Origin: Gammaproteobacteria bacterium
GTDB lineage: Bacteria; Pseudomonadota; Gammaproteobacteria; Steroidobacterales; Woeseiaceae
Direction: 5' to 3'
NCBI GenBank assembly: GCA_029863125.1
Contig: JAOTWB010000004.1
Location: 1-64,000, forward strand
DNA: 64,000 bases
Shown: in pieces, positions 26,186 to 35,383 of the stretch
Layout: the number at the start of each line of letters is the position of its first letter
Numbering within the stretch: the first letter of the stretch is position 1
Position numbers and translations under genes: made by a program
Notes under the pieces: generated by a model
Databases searched by the model: none
The model's input: only the letters and a program-made list of their open reading frames with translations
Told to the model about the DNA's origin: nothing

Positions 26186-26668
26186 ATGCCTTCTTTCGAT
26201 GTAGTCAGCGACTTCGACGCGCACGAAGCGCGGAACGGCGTCGACCAGGCCAACCGCGAAGTCAACACCCGTTTCGACTTCAAGGGCACCGGGTCAAAAT
26301 TCGAGTTCGAAGACCAGGTGATTTCACTGACGACACAATCTGACTTTCAGCTAAAACAAATGATCGATATCCTGCACCAGAAACTGTCGAAGCGCGGTGT
26401 CGATATTGCCTGTCTCGAAGAACAGGCGCCGGAATTTTCGGGCAACGAAGCGCGACAAAAAATAATCCTGCGCCGCGGCATCGATATCGACCGCGCACGA
26501 AAACTCGTAAAACAAATAAAGGCGGCAAAGCTAAAAGTGCAGGCCGCCATCCAGGGCGACAAGCTGCGCGTCAGCGGCAAGAAGCGCGACGATCTGCAGG
26601 CCGTTATCGGCATGCTCAAGGAGACCGACATCGGGCTGCCGCTGCAGTACGAGAACTTCAGAGACTGA
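26186..26668 (+). CDS. yajQ: YajQ family cyclic-di-GMP-binding / nucleotide-binding protein
   Basis: 160 aa from the ATG at 26186 (ACAGGAAAAAG upstream); the preceding 28 codons of the longer ORF are discarded. The family signature MPSFDVVSDFDAHEARNGVDQA and NTRFDFKGT is clear, with C-terminal LKETDIGLPLQYENFRD. The protein has two RNA-binding-like folds; some members bind c-di-GMP and act with regulators. This may be a third c-di-GMP-linked element in the window. Confidence 0.95.
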   Translation: MPSFDVVSDFDAHEARNGVDQANREVNTRFDFKGTGSKFEFEDQVISLTTQSDFQLKQMIDILHQKLSKRGVDIACLEEQAPEFSGNEARQKIILRRGIDIDRARKLVKQIKAAKLKVQAAIQGDKLRVSGKKRDDLQAVIGMLKETDIGLPLQYENFRD

Positions 26669-26695
26669 TCAGAAATCCTGACAAGTAGAAAAATA

Positions 26696-29437
26696 GTGTA
26701 TACGGGAATCGAAAAGAAACTTCGTCGCCAGGACATCACGTTCGAAGACAAGGATCAGGCACTGCGCGACGATGTTCGTACGCTGGGGACAATGGTTGGC
26801 GATCTCATTCGCGAACAACACGGCGAAGAGTTATTCGAGCTCGTCGAAAACGCCCGATTGCGATCAATTCGCAGGCGCGAAGGCAACGAGAAGACCGGCG
26901 AAGAACTCGCCAGGCTCGTCGACGATCTCGAACCGGACCTTGCGCTGCAGCTCATCCGCAGTTTCTCGACGTATTTCCAGATGGTCAACACGGCCGAGAA
27001 AGTGCACCGCATACGCAGGCGCCGCGAATATCTCCGTGACGTCGAACAGTATCAGCCGGGCGGTCTCGAAGAAACCCTGCTCAAGCTCAAAGCGTCCGGC
27101 ATGGACATTGATGCCCTGCAGGCGTTGCTCGATTCGCTGGTGATCGAACCGGTCTTTACGGCGCATCCGACCGAGCCGACGCGTCGGACGATACTCCGCA
27201 AAGAACAGGATATCGTCAGGCACCTTGTCGATCTGCTCAACCCGACAATGACGCCGCAGGAGACAAACGCCGCCCTGCAGAATATCAGGCTGCTGGTGAC
27301 GACCGGCTGGCAAACGGGCGAGCACCCGCCCGAGCGAATGACCGTTGCGGACGAGCTCGAGCACGTCCTGTTTTTTGTCACTGACGTCCTGTACCGGGCG
27401 ATGCCCCCGTTTTACGAGGATATTCGCGCTGCACTGACTCGCATCTACGGCGACGAAGGTAAGCACGTGCAGCTGCCCAGCATTGTAAAATTTGCGTCCT
27501 GGGTGGGCGGCGACATGGACGGTAATCCAAACGTCAACGCAAAGACGATCCGCGCCACGCTGGCGCGACAGCGCTCGCTGATTCTCGACCTTTACTACAA
27601 TGAATGCGCGGCAATCAGCAACAAGCTCAGCCAGTCCCTGGACCGGGTTGAATTCTCCGAGGGCATGCTCGAAAAGATCGAGCAGTACCGCGAAATTTTT
27701 CCAAACGCCTATCACGCTGTTCCGGCGCGTCACCGGGAAATGCCCTATCGCGTATTTCTACGTCTCGTCCAGCAACGACTTCAGTCAACCTACGACGATG
27801 ATGTTTTCCCCTATGAGAAAGTGGAGCAGTTCGTAAACGATATCGAGCTCATCGCCGAGAGCCTGTCGTGCAACAAGGGCAAGAATGCAGGGCTGTTTGC
27901 CGTGCAACGACTGCTGCGACGCATCCACACCTTTGGTTTTCACCTGGTAACGCTCGACGTTCGCCAGGACGCGGAGGTTCATCGGCAGGTCATCGCGGAG
28001 TGCCTCGGCGAGGAAGACTGGCTCGAACGGCCCCCCGAAGAACGTACAAAAAAGATCCTCCAGGCCATCACGACCCGCGAAAATCCGCCGATGACATTAA
28101 GTACGTTGGCGCGCAAAACGATCAGCGTGTTTCAGGCCATCGCCTTTTGCCGCCGGAAATATGGCAAGAAATCGATCGGCCCGTTCATTGTCAGCATGAC
28201 TCAGGGCGCTGACGATATCTTGTCCGTATTGTTACTGGCGCAATGGGGCGAACTCCATAATCGCCGAGGCGACGTACCGCTCGACGTTACACCGTTGTTG
28301 GAGACCGTCGATGATCTCGACAATGGCCCTGAGATTCTCGAAATATTGTTGAGTACAAAATTGTATCGCGAGCACCTCGCGCAGCGCGGCAATTGCCAGA
28401 CCGTCATGATCGGCTATTCCGACAGCAATAAGGATGGCGGGCTCGCGTCCGCACGCTGGGCACTGCAAAACGCGCAGGAAGCCCTGGTGAACGCAGTTGA
28501 ATCCCATGGCATAGAGCTGACGCTTTTCCATGGCCGCGGCGGTACCATCAGCCGCGGCGGCAGCAAAACACATGTTGCGGTGCTGGCCGCCCCTCCCGGC
28601 ACGGTCAACGGCCGGCTGCGCGTCACCGAGCAGGGTGAAATAATCAACGAAAAGTATGGACTGCGCGGCATAGCCCTTCGCACGCTTGAACAGGTTGCGG
28701 GCTCCGTGGCCCTTGCGACTGCATTGCCGACACACCGTGGCAGCGACATGCCGGAATGGCACGAGATGATGGACGTCATCGCCACCGAAAGCCGGCGTGC
28801 GTACCGCAAGCTCATTTACGAAACACCCGGGTTTTACGATTACTTCAGGAAAGCAACGCCCATCGACGTCATCGAGCGCATGCGAATTGGCTCACGGCCA
28901 TCGTCACGACGATCGCAATCCGGCATCAAGGACCTGCGTGCAATCCCCTGGGTGTTCGCCTGGACGCAGTCCCGATTCGTACTTCCCGGCTGGTACGGCC
29001 TCGGCAGCGGCCTCGCAAAGGCAGCCAATCAATTCGGCGAGGGGCCTTTTCGTGAAATGTTCGCCGAGTGGTATTTCCTGCGTGCGCTGACAGCCGACGC
29101 CGAAATGGTGCTTGCCAAATCGGACCTCGGGATAGCAGAACTCTATTCGCGGCTGGCCGGTGATCTTCACGACGAGTTCTTTCCGATCATCGAAAAAGAA
29201 TTCGAACTCACCCAGGACCTGATCCTCGAATATTCGGATCATGACGCGTTGCTCGAAGGCGACGTAACCCTGCAAAGAGCAATCATGCTCCGCAATCCGT
29301 ATGTCGATCCGATGAGCCTGATACAGGTGGACTTGTTGTCCAGGTGGCGGGCGTCGAATTACGAGGACGAAACGTTATTCGCGGCGTTGCTCGCGAGCGT
29401 CAACGGAATCGCGCAGGGCCTGCAGAACACGGGGTAA
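26696..29437 (+). CDS. ppc: Phosphoenolpyruvate carboxylase
   Basis: 913 aa from a GTG start. It makes oxaloacetate from PEP and bicarbonate, an anaplerotic step feeding the TCA cycle. Signatures: VFTAHPTEPTRRTIL with the catalytic His, WVGGDMDGNPNV, VMIGYSDSNKDGGLASARW with the catalytic Lys, LFHGRGGTISRGG and C-terminal QGLQNTG. It ends near repeat copy B. Confidence 0.97.
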   Translation: MYTGIEKKLRRQDITFEDKDQALRDDVRTLGTMVGDLIREQHGEELFELVENARLRSIRRREGNEKTGEELARLVDDLEPDLALQLIRSFSTYFQMVNTAEKVHRIRRRREYLRDVEQYQPGGLEETLLKLKASGMDIDALQALLDSLVIEPVFTAHPTEPTRRTILRKEQDIVRHLVDLLNPTMTPQETNAALQNIRLLVTTGWQTGEHPPERMTVADELEHVLFFVTDVLYRAMPPFYEDIRAALTRIYGDEGKHVQLPSIVKFASWVGGDMDGNPNVNAKTIRATLARQRSLILDLYYNECAAISNKLSQSLDRVEFSEGMLEKIEQYREIFPNAYHAVPARHREMPYRVFLRLVQQRLQSTYDDDVFPYEKVEQFVNDIELIAESLSCNKGKNAGLFAVQRLLRRIHTFGFHLVTLDVRQDAEVHRQVIAECLGEEDWLERPPEERTKKILQAITTRENPPMTLSTLARKTISVFQAIAFCRRKYGKKSIGPFIVSMTQGADDILSVLLLAQWGELHNRRGDVPLDVTPLLETVDDLDNGPEILEILLSTKLYREHLAQRGNCQTVMIGYSDSNKDGGLASARWALQNAQEALVNAVESHGIELTLFHGRGGTISRGGSKTHVAVLAAPPGTVNGRLRVTEQGEIINEKYGLRGIALRTLEQVAGSVALATALPTHRGSDMPEWHEMMDVIATESRRAYRKLIYETPGFYDYFRKATPIDVIERMRIGSRPSSRRSQSGIKDLRAIPWVFAWTQSRFVLPGWYGLGSGLAKAANQFGEGPFREMFAEWYFLRALTADAEMVLAKSDLGIAELYSRLAGDLHDEFFPIIEKEFELTQDLILEYSDHDALLEGDVTLQRAIMLRNPYVDPMSLIQVDLLSRWRASNYEDETLFAALLASVNGIAQGLQNTG

Positions 29438-29631
29438 ACCACTCAGGCGCCACCCACCCACCAGTCTGACGGCAGCGTCGATCCACCATTATCTAATGAT
29501 GGCGACCACGGGGATGTCTTGCTTGCTCGCGCTGACGCGATGTCGCTTCGCAAGACATCCCCGTGGTCGCCACCGTCGCCCCAGAGCACAGATCAGCATG
29601 TTGGAGCAGCGGCGGCGAGTGCCGGGGTGGC
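29438..29631. repeat. Intergenic palindromic repeat, copy B, with 23-bp perfect inverted arms
   Basis: Arms at 29500-29522 and 29550-29572 are perfect inverse complements (core GGCGACCACGGGGATGTC) around a 27-nt loop TTGCTCGCGCTGACG...CTTC. The reverse complement of the loop and inner stem is almost identical to copy C at 53.3 kb. GCAGCGGCGGCGAGTGCCGG follows at about 29605, matching copies A and C. It lies between convergent ppc and the nitroreductase gene and could terminate both. Confidence 0.85.
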
Positions 29632-30306
29632 TCAGGTATCGATAAAGCTCGTGAATTCCTCGAGCGATTTCCGCTCGATGTCCGGCACCCTCGCATCGTC
29701 GGCCGGATAACCCACCACGAGTAGCAGAAACGGCCGTTCGCTTTTCGGCCTGCCCAGAATTTCATTCAGGAATTTCATCGGACTCGGCGTATGCGTCAGC
29801 GTTGCAAGGCCCGCCGTGTGCAGCGCCGTGATCAGTATGCCGGTCGCCAGGCCCGTCGACTCCGCCGGGTAATAGTGCTTTACCTTGCGCCCGTCCGGCA
29901 GTTCGCCAAACTTCTGGAGAAAGACCGCGATCAGGTATGGCGCTTTTTCAAGAAACGGCTTTTGATCGTCCGTGCCGAGAGGCGCCAGGGCCGCGAGCCA
30001 TTCTGCAGACGCTCGATGCGCATAAAATTCGCGCTCTTCGGCCTCGGCGGCCTGGCGAATTTTTTTCTTCGTGTCCGGGCCGCTAACGACGGCGAAATGC
30101 CACGGCTGCAGGTTGGCCCCGCTCGGCGCCGTGCCGGCAGCCCTGAGCGCGGTGTCAATAATATCGCGCGGCACGGGGCGATCCGAAAACTCGCGAACGG
30201 TGCGGCGGCGTTTGATATCCGCGTAAAAATCGTTCGCCCGCCGCCGCATTTCCTCGACCGAATACTCCCGATACTCGGGGAGCGGTATGGTTGGGTAGTT
30301 GTTCAC
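29632..30306 (-). CDS. Nitroreductase-family flavoprotein, iodotyrosine-deiodinase-like
   Basis: 224 aa from the GTG at 30306 (AAAGGTAAC upstream); the 43 earlier residues overlap ycgN out of frame. FMN-dependent nitroreductase fold: [15 protein letters not shown] binds the FMN phosphate, and [18 protein letters not shown] follows. [36 protein letters not shown] resembles the active-site lid of bacterial iodotyrosine deiodinase relatives, with Glu, Tyr and Lys in matching order. The substrate is not established. It is 34 bp downstream of ycgN. Confidence 0.85.
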   Translation of the reverse strand: MNNYPTIPLPEYREYSVEEMRRRANDFYADIKRRRTVREFSDRPVPRDIIDTALRAAGTAPSGANLQPWHFAVVSGPDTKKKIRQAAEAEEREFYAHRASAEWLAALAPLGTDDQKPFLEKAPYLIAVFLQKFGELPDGRKVKHYYPAESTGLATGILITALHTAGLATLTHTPSPMKFLNEILGRPKSERPFLLLVVGYPADDARVPDIERKSLEEFTSFIDT

Positions 30307-30340
30307 GATGTTACCTTTCTCGAGTACGGGTAAAGCCGCG

Positions 30341-30781
30341 TCAGTCGGCCGACTCACCGAGTTTTTGCAGGACGCTCCAGTCGACGCCGTCGTTTTCCGA
30401 TACCGATCGCCCCAGCATCGATACCCCTGCGTCATGCACCGACCCGGGCCTGCCGGTAATCAGTGGATGCCACTCGGGCAAATCTTTTCCGTCGGCAAGC
30501 CGCTTGTATGCACAGCTTGCCGGCAACCAGCGAAACGTCTCCGGACGATCGACCGACAGCACGAGGCAGTCCGCAACGCGCTTGGCGCGCGACACGTAGT
30601 CGGTGCAGCGGCAGGTCTCGGTGTCCAGCAGCCGGCAGGCGACGTCCGTGTAAAAAACTTCGCCCGTATCCTCGTCTTCAAGTTTGTGCATGCAGCAGAG
30701 CGCGCAGCCGTCACACAGGGACTCCCATTCCTCCTGGTTCAGCTCGGCCAGCGATTTGCGTTTCCAGAAATGATCCGTCAT
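30341..30781 (-). CDS. ycgN: UPF0260 family protein YcgN
   Basis: 146 aa, the usual length. The Cys-rich signature is [31 protein letters not shown], with [15 protein letters not shown] and [10 protein letters not shown]. The family is assumed to bind metal, but the role is unknown. It is first of a two-gene leftward unit with the nitroreductase and divergent from the 2-hydroxyacid dehydrogenase. Confidence 0.93.
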   Translation of the reverse strand: MTDHFWKRKSLAELNQEEWESLCDGCALCCMHKLEDEDTGEVFYTDVACRLLDTETCRCTDYVSRAKRVADCLVLSVDRPETFRWLPASCAYKRLADGKDLPEWHPLITGRPGSVHDAGVSMLGRSVSENDGVDWSVLQKLGESAD

Positions 30782-30819
30782 CGTCCTCTACTTTGCGTCA
30801 GCAGGAACTGAATATCCAC

Positions 30820-31773
30820 ATGAAAGCCGTGTTTCTCGACTGGGCAACAATGGGTCCGAACCTCGATACCGGCGAGCTGCGGGCTTTGCTGCCCGAGCTC
30901 GAGCTGTTCGATGTCACCGCAGACGACGAGGTGGCCGAGCGCATACGCGGCGCGGCGTTCGTCCTGACCAACAAGATCAAGCTGAGCGATGAACTTCTGA
31001 ACCATTGTCCCGGGCTGCGATTCATCGGTCTCACTGCGACCGGAACGGACAATATCGATCTCGAAGCGGCGGCAAGACACGGCGTTGCCGTGTGCAACAT
31101 CCGAGCTTACTGCACGCAGTCGGTCGCCGAACATGTCTTTGGTGTTTTGCTTCAGCTAACGCACAGCCTCGGCCGATACGCCGCCGATGTGCGTTCCGGC
31201 AAATGGCAGAGGTCCGATAATTTCTGCCTGCTTACGCACCCGGTGCGCGAGCTGTCGGCGATGACGCTGGGTATTGTGGGTTACGGCGAGCTGGGTAAAG
31301 GCGTTGCAAAAACAGCCGCGACGTTCGGCATGGAAGTCATCGTCGCCGCCCGCCCCGGCACGAGCGAGGAACGCGACGACAGGGTTTCTTTTGCCACGCT
31401 CCTGGCTCGCTCCGATGTCATCTCATTGCACTGTCCGCTTAACGACGACACGCGCAATCTCTTCGGCGCAGAAGAATTTCGGAAGATGAAAAGAGATGCG
31501 ATCCTGATCAACACGGCGCGCGGCGGGCTGATCGATTCGGCGGCTCTCGCGGAGGCCCTGCGTACGGGACAGATTGCGGCAGCGGCCATCGACGTGCTGC
31601 CCAAGGAGCCTCCGGTGCAGGGCGACCCGCTGCTGGACTACGAGGGCGACAACCTGATCATTACGCCGCACATTGCCTGGGCAACCAACGAAGCGCGCCA
31701 GGCCGCCGTCGACGAACTCACCGCCAACGTTGCTGCGTTCATGGCCGGCCGCCAACGCAATCGCGTGGTCTGA
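30820..31773 (+). CDS. D-2-hydroxyacid dehydrogenase (NAD-binding)
   Basis: 317 aa from the ATG at 30820 (CAGGA upstream); the ORF-track start lies inside ycgN antisense. Visible: TATGTDNIDLEAAARHGVAVCNI with YCTQSVAEHVF, the Rossmann motif LGIVGYGELGKGVAK, NTARGGLIDSAAL with the catalytic Arg, and LIITPHIAWATNEAR with the catalytic His. It is most like glycerate/hydroxypyruvate reductases (HprA type); the substrate is uncertain. Confidence 0.9.
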   Translation: MKAVFLDWATMGPNLDTGELRALLPELELFDVTADDEVAERIRGAAFVLTNKIKLSDELLNHCPGLRFIGLTATGTDNIDLEAAARHGVAVCNIRAYCTQSVAEHVFGVLLQLTHSLGRYAADVRSGKWQRSDNFCLLTHPVRELSAMTLGIVGYGELGKGVAKTAATFGMEVIVAARPGTSEERDDRVSFATLLARSDVISLHCPLNDDTRNLFGAEEFRKMKRDAILINTARGGLIDSAALAEALRTGQIAAAAIDVLPKEPPVQGDPLLDYEGDNLIITPHIAWATNEARQAAVDELTANVAAFMAGRQRNRVV

Positions 31774-32199
31774 TCAGGTGCCAATTATCTGCCGCGCCCA
31801 CTTCACGATCTGGCGCACGCGCGGCGATCCAAGATCATACGCCTCATTGAAACTCACCCACCGCCACTCGTGGTGCTCCGGCTGTCCGGTCTCCGGTGAC
31901 AGCCCCATTTCGACGGCTTCGGTTTCGGTGCGCGCAATGTAATATCGGGCGACCTTGCCACGGCTGTAGGGGCCTGTCTCGAAGTAGCGCTCCCCCCAGT
32001 CGAACGCGAGGTCCGCAACCCCGGTCTCCTCGTACACTTCGCGCCGCGCGGCGTCTATCGGCTCTTCTCCCTGCTCGCGCACGCCCTTGGGAAAATCCCA
32101 GTGATGGAATGCGCGCAGCATCAGCGTGGTCCAGCCGTGCTCGGTTTCACGCGCCAGCACGATACCGCAAGACAGCATTTGCTCGGTCACGTCGCCCAC
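31774..32199 (-). CDS. Nudix hydrolase
   Basis: 141 aa from a GTG at 32199; an ATG at 32178 is possible. The complete Nudix box is GVREQGEEPIDAARREVYEETGV, preceded by HWDFPKG, which is typical of bis(5'-nucleosyl)-tetraphosphatase and RppH-like members. The substrate cannot be fixed. The start overlaps the end of the permease gene by 13 nt. Its stop abuts the stop of the convergent dehydrogenase with no gap (palindrome TGATCA). Confidence 0.9.
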   Translation of the reverse strand: MGDVTEQMLSCGIVLARETEHGWTTLMLRAFHHWDFPKGVREQGEEPIDAARREVYEETGVADLAFDWGERYFETGPYSRGKVARYYIARTETEAVEMGLSPETGQPEHHEWRWVSFNEAYDLGSPRVRQIVKWARQIIGT

Positions 32200-34679
32200 C
32201 GCAGGACGTCGGCAGGGGCAGCGTTAATCGCGCCGCGCGCAGCAAAAAAGCCGCTGATACAAACGAGGAACACACCGGCGGCGACACCGACGACCCACAG
32301 CAAAGGATTAAATTCGTACGGCAGCTGGAAAAGCTGCACGGCAACGACGGCGGCAAGCACCGATGCGCCCGCGGACGCAAGGATACCGGCCGCTATGCCA
32401 AGCGCGGCGAACTCGGCCATGACGCCAAGAAAAACGGTACGGCGACGAGCGCCGAGCGCGCGCAGCATCGCGCTCTCGAAGCGCCGCTCGTCGATGGTCG
32501 ACTGAACCGCTGCAAACAGCACGGCGATTCCCGCTGCCAGCGTGAAAACAAATACTGCCTGCACGGCGAGGCTGGCTTTCTCGATGATGCCGCGAACCTG
32601 CTGGAGTATCGCGCCAAGATCGATAACCGAGATGCTGGGGTAGGAGCGCACGAGGTCAACCAGCATCGCCTTTTGATCATCTTCGATTTTCATGCTCGAA
32701 ATATAGGTCGTCGGCATGTCTTCGAGCGCGCCGGGCGACAGGACGATAAAAAAGTTGGGCTGAAATGAATCCCAGTTCACCTTTCGAATGCTCGCGATCT
32801 CGGCCTCGACTTCCTGTCCCGCCACAAAGAACTTCAGCCGATCGCCAATCGTGAGGCCGGCATTGACGGCGGACTCTTCTTCAATGGAAACCAGCGGCGG
32901 GCCATCATAGTCACGCGGCCACCATTCGCCTTCCAGCAGCTCGTTGCTGGCGCTCATCTCCGCGGTCCATGACAGGTTCGCCTCGCGATTCGCCAGCCAG
33001 CGGCCGTCTTCATTAGGATATTTGCGGTCCTTGACGGACTCGCCGTTGATCGACGTCATGCGCGCACGCACCAGCGGCGTGAACGACGGTACGCGCATGC
33101 CGTTTTTCTCGAAAAACTCGCCGACCGCTTCGACCTCGTTTGGCTGGATATTAATCAGGAAGTGATTCGGCGCATCCTCATCGAGCGTCTGTCTCCAGCC
33201 TTCCAGCAGATCCGTGCGCACGAGCGTCAGCAGCAGCAGGACCGTGAGCCCAAGGCCGAACGCGACGACCTGGACCGCGCTCGCACGACCGCGTCGTGAA
33301 ACATTTGCGAGTCCGTAACGCCACGCGACACCGACTCCCGATCGAGACCGGCCGATCAGGAAAACGAGCCCGCGGCCGACGAGGTACAGGGCCGCGGCGA
33401 TCACCGTGATGCCGCTGATCAGGATGACCAGCATGCGTGGATCGCCCACGGAGCGATACAGCAGTGCCGCAACGGCCGCGAGAGAAAGGCCGGACACGAG
33501 CAGGCGCGACGGTGCCGGCGGCATCGCATCGTGCCGCAGGACGCGCAGCGGCGGCGTATTTCGAAGCTGAATCAATGCCGGCAGCGCGAAGCCGACCAGC
33601 AGAACCATGGCGCTGCCGCTGGCGAGCACGACGGGCCGCAGCCCCGGATTCGGCAGGTCACTGGCAATGAGGTCGACGAGTATTCGTGACAGGACTTCTT
33701 CTGCGGCAAAGCCGACGATGCTGCCGACAAGCACCCCCAAAACGCCAAGCAGCGTCAGCTGAATCAGCGCCACCGCAATGACAAACCCCTGGGTTGCGCC
33801 AAGACTTTTCATCAACGCCACGGCGTCCATGCGTCGGTGCGCGAACCGCCGGGCCGACATCGCCACGGCAACCGCGCTGAGCAGCAGGCTCATCACGGCA
33901 GTCAGCGAGAGAAATCTCTGCGCCCGATCCGCAGCGTTGTATGCGCGTTCACTGCTTTCTTCCTGGCTGCGAACGCGCACCGATTCGGGCAGCCTGTCCT
34001 GGATCGCCTCGTTGAATTCATTTACCGCAGCCTCGTCCCCCGCCACAAGCAGCGCATAGCTGACACGACTGCCCTCGCCGATAAGCCCGCTTCGCGAAAT
34101 ATCCGCCGCGTTCATGAGCAACGAAGGCGCGAGCGAGGCAAAGCCGATCGATTGATCCGGGCGATACGTCAGTACGGCAGACACGCGGAGCTCGATTTCG
34201 CCGATTGACAGCAGGTCGCCGATATCTGCGCCAACCCGCGCCAGCAGGGTTCCATCGGCCCAGACTTCGCCGGCTGCCGGTATGCCGTCGACTTCGCGCT
34301 GCTCGCCAAACAGTTGATCGGCCACGCGCACCTCACCTCGCAGCGGATAACCGTCGCTGATCACATTGATCGAGGCCAGGGCGCTGTTATCGCCGGCGAA
34401 TACGACCGATGGAAAGGACATCGTCTCGGCCGTATCGAGGCCGTACCCGGCGGCGAGCTCACTCCACTCCGCCGGCACGGGCTCCTGTGACCGCAGGCGC
34501 AGATCGGCCGCCAGTACTTCATTGGCCTGGCGCGCGACAGCTTTGCCGATGCGATCGGTGAGAAAGCCAACGGCGGTCAGCGCTCCGACGGCGAGGCTGA
34601 CCGCGGCAAGCAACACCAGCACCTCCCCCGAGCGCAGCTCGCGGCCGAAAGTCCGCAACGCAAATACAACGGCCCTCAT
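32187..34679 (-). CDS. FtsX-family ABC transporter permease (YbbP-like)
   Basis: 830 aa. An N-terminal membrane helix precedes a large periplasmic domain and three clusters of membrane helices, with a second periplasmic domain, as in YbbP rather than the shorter MacB. Motifs include RRMDAVALMKSLGATQGFV and, near the C-terminus, ERRFESAMLRALGARRRTVFLGV, the two FtsX-like coupling regions. It forms an exporter with the ATPase encoded just upstream, overlapping by 4 nt. Position beside tesA matches the E. coli ybbA-ybbP/tesA neighbourhood. Confidence 0.9.
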   Translation of the reverse strand: MRAVVFALRTFGRELRSGEVLVLLAAVSLAVGALTAVGFLTDRIGKAVARQANEVLAADLRLRSQEPVPAEWSELAAGYGLDTAETMSFPSVVFAGDNSALASINVISDGYPLRGEVRVADQLFGEQREVDGIPAAGEVWADGTLLARVGADIGDLLSIGEIELRVSAVLTYRPDQSIGFASLAPSLLMNAADISRSGLIGEGSRVSYALLVAGDEAAVNEFNEAIQDRLPESVRVRSQEESSERAYNAADRAQRFLSLTAVMSLLLSAVAVAMSARRFAHRRMDAVALMKSLGATQGFVIAVALIQLTLLGVLGVLVGSIVGFAAEEVLSRILVDLIASDLPNPGLRPVVLASGSAMVLLVGFALPALIQLRNTPPLRVLRHDAMPPAPSRLLVSGLSLAAVAALLYRSVGDPRMLVILISGITVIAAALYLVGRGLVFLIGRSRSGVGVAWRYGLANVSRRGRASAVQVVAFGLGLTVLLLLTLVRTDLLEGWRQTLDEDAPNHFLINIQPNEVEAVGEFFEKNGMRVPSFTPLVRARMTSINGESVKDRKYPNEDGRWLANREANLSWTAEMSASNELLEGEWWPRDYDGPPLVSIEEESAVNAGLTIGDRLKFFVAGQEVEAEIASIRKVNWDSFQPNFFIVLSPGALEDMPTTYISSMKIEDDQKAMLVDLVRSYPSISVIDLGAILQQVRGIIEKASLAVQAVFVFTLAAGIAVLFAAVQSTIDERRFESAMLRALGARRRTVFLGVMAEFAALGIAAGILASAGASVLAAVVAVQLFQLPYEFNPLLWVVGVAAGVFLVCISGFFAARGAINAAPADVLRWAT

Positions 34680-35383
34680 GCGGCGACCTCGCTGTCGCTA
34701 ACGAGGCGTCCGCCGTCGAGACTCAGCATACGGTCACAGCGCATGGCAAGACTCTGGTCATGGGTCACCAGGATCAGCGTCGTCCTGGAGCTGCGATTGA
34801 GCTCGAACATCAGCTCCATGATGTTGGCGCCCGTGCGGCTGTCGAGATTACCCGTCGGCTCATCGGCAAACAGAACCGCGGGTTCTGTTGCAAACGCCCG
34901 CGCAATGGCAACGCGCTGCTTCTCACCGCCCGACAGCTGCGAGGGATAGTGGCTCCAGCGGTCTTTCAGGCCAACCTGCTCTATGATCCTGCGGGCCGCG
35001 GCCCGGGCGTCGTTCTTGCCCGCCAGCTCCAGCGGCAGCATGACGTTTTCCAGGGCATTGAGGGACGGCACGAGATGAAACGACTGGAAGACGAAGCCGA
35101 CGCTGTCGGCCCGTACGCCCGCGCGGCCATCCTCGTCCAGCTCCGACAGGTTGGCGCCATTCAGTACGACGTATCCGCTGCTCGGCAGATCGAGGCCGGC
35201 CAGCAGCGCCAGCAGCGTCGATTTGCCGGCGCCCGAGGGCCCGACGACGGCGACCGACTCGCCGGCAGCAATCCGGAAACTCACCTCCGAAAGAATGGTC
35301 AGACTCCCTTCCGGACTGCTAACCTGTTTACTGACCTCGATGGCCTCCAGTACTACATCCTTGCTTACCAACTCATTTTCCAT
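34676..35383 (-). CDS. ABC transporter ATP-binding protein (YbbA-like)
   Basis: 235 aa from the ATG at 35383 (MENELVSKDVVLEAIEVSK); the 134 earlier residues of the ORF run antisense through tesA. Walker A is GPSGAGKST, the signature is LSGGEKQRVAIARA and Walker B is AVLFADEPTGNLD. It is the LolD/MacB-type ATPase for the following permease. The start codon shares CATG with the divergent tesA start. A weak AGAAG lies upstream. Confidence 0.92.
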   Translation of the reverse strand: MENELVSKDVVLEAIEVSKQVSSPEGSLTILSEVSFRIAAGESVAVVGPSGAGKSTLLALLAGLDLPSSGYVVLNGANLSELDEDGRAGVRADSVGFVFQSFHLVPSLNALENVMLPLELAGKNDARAAARRIIEQVGLKDRWSHYPSQLSGGEKQRVAIARAFATEPAVLFADEPTGNLDSRTGANIMELMFELNRSSRTTLILVTHDQSLAMRCDRMLSLDGGRLVSDSEVAA

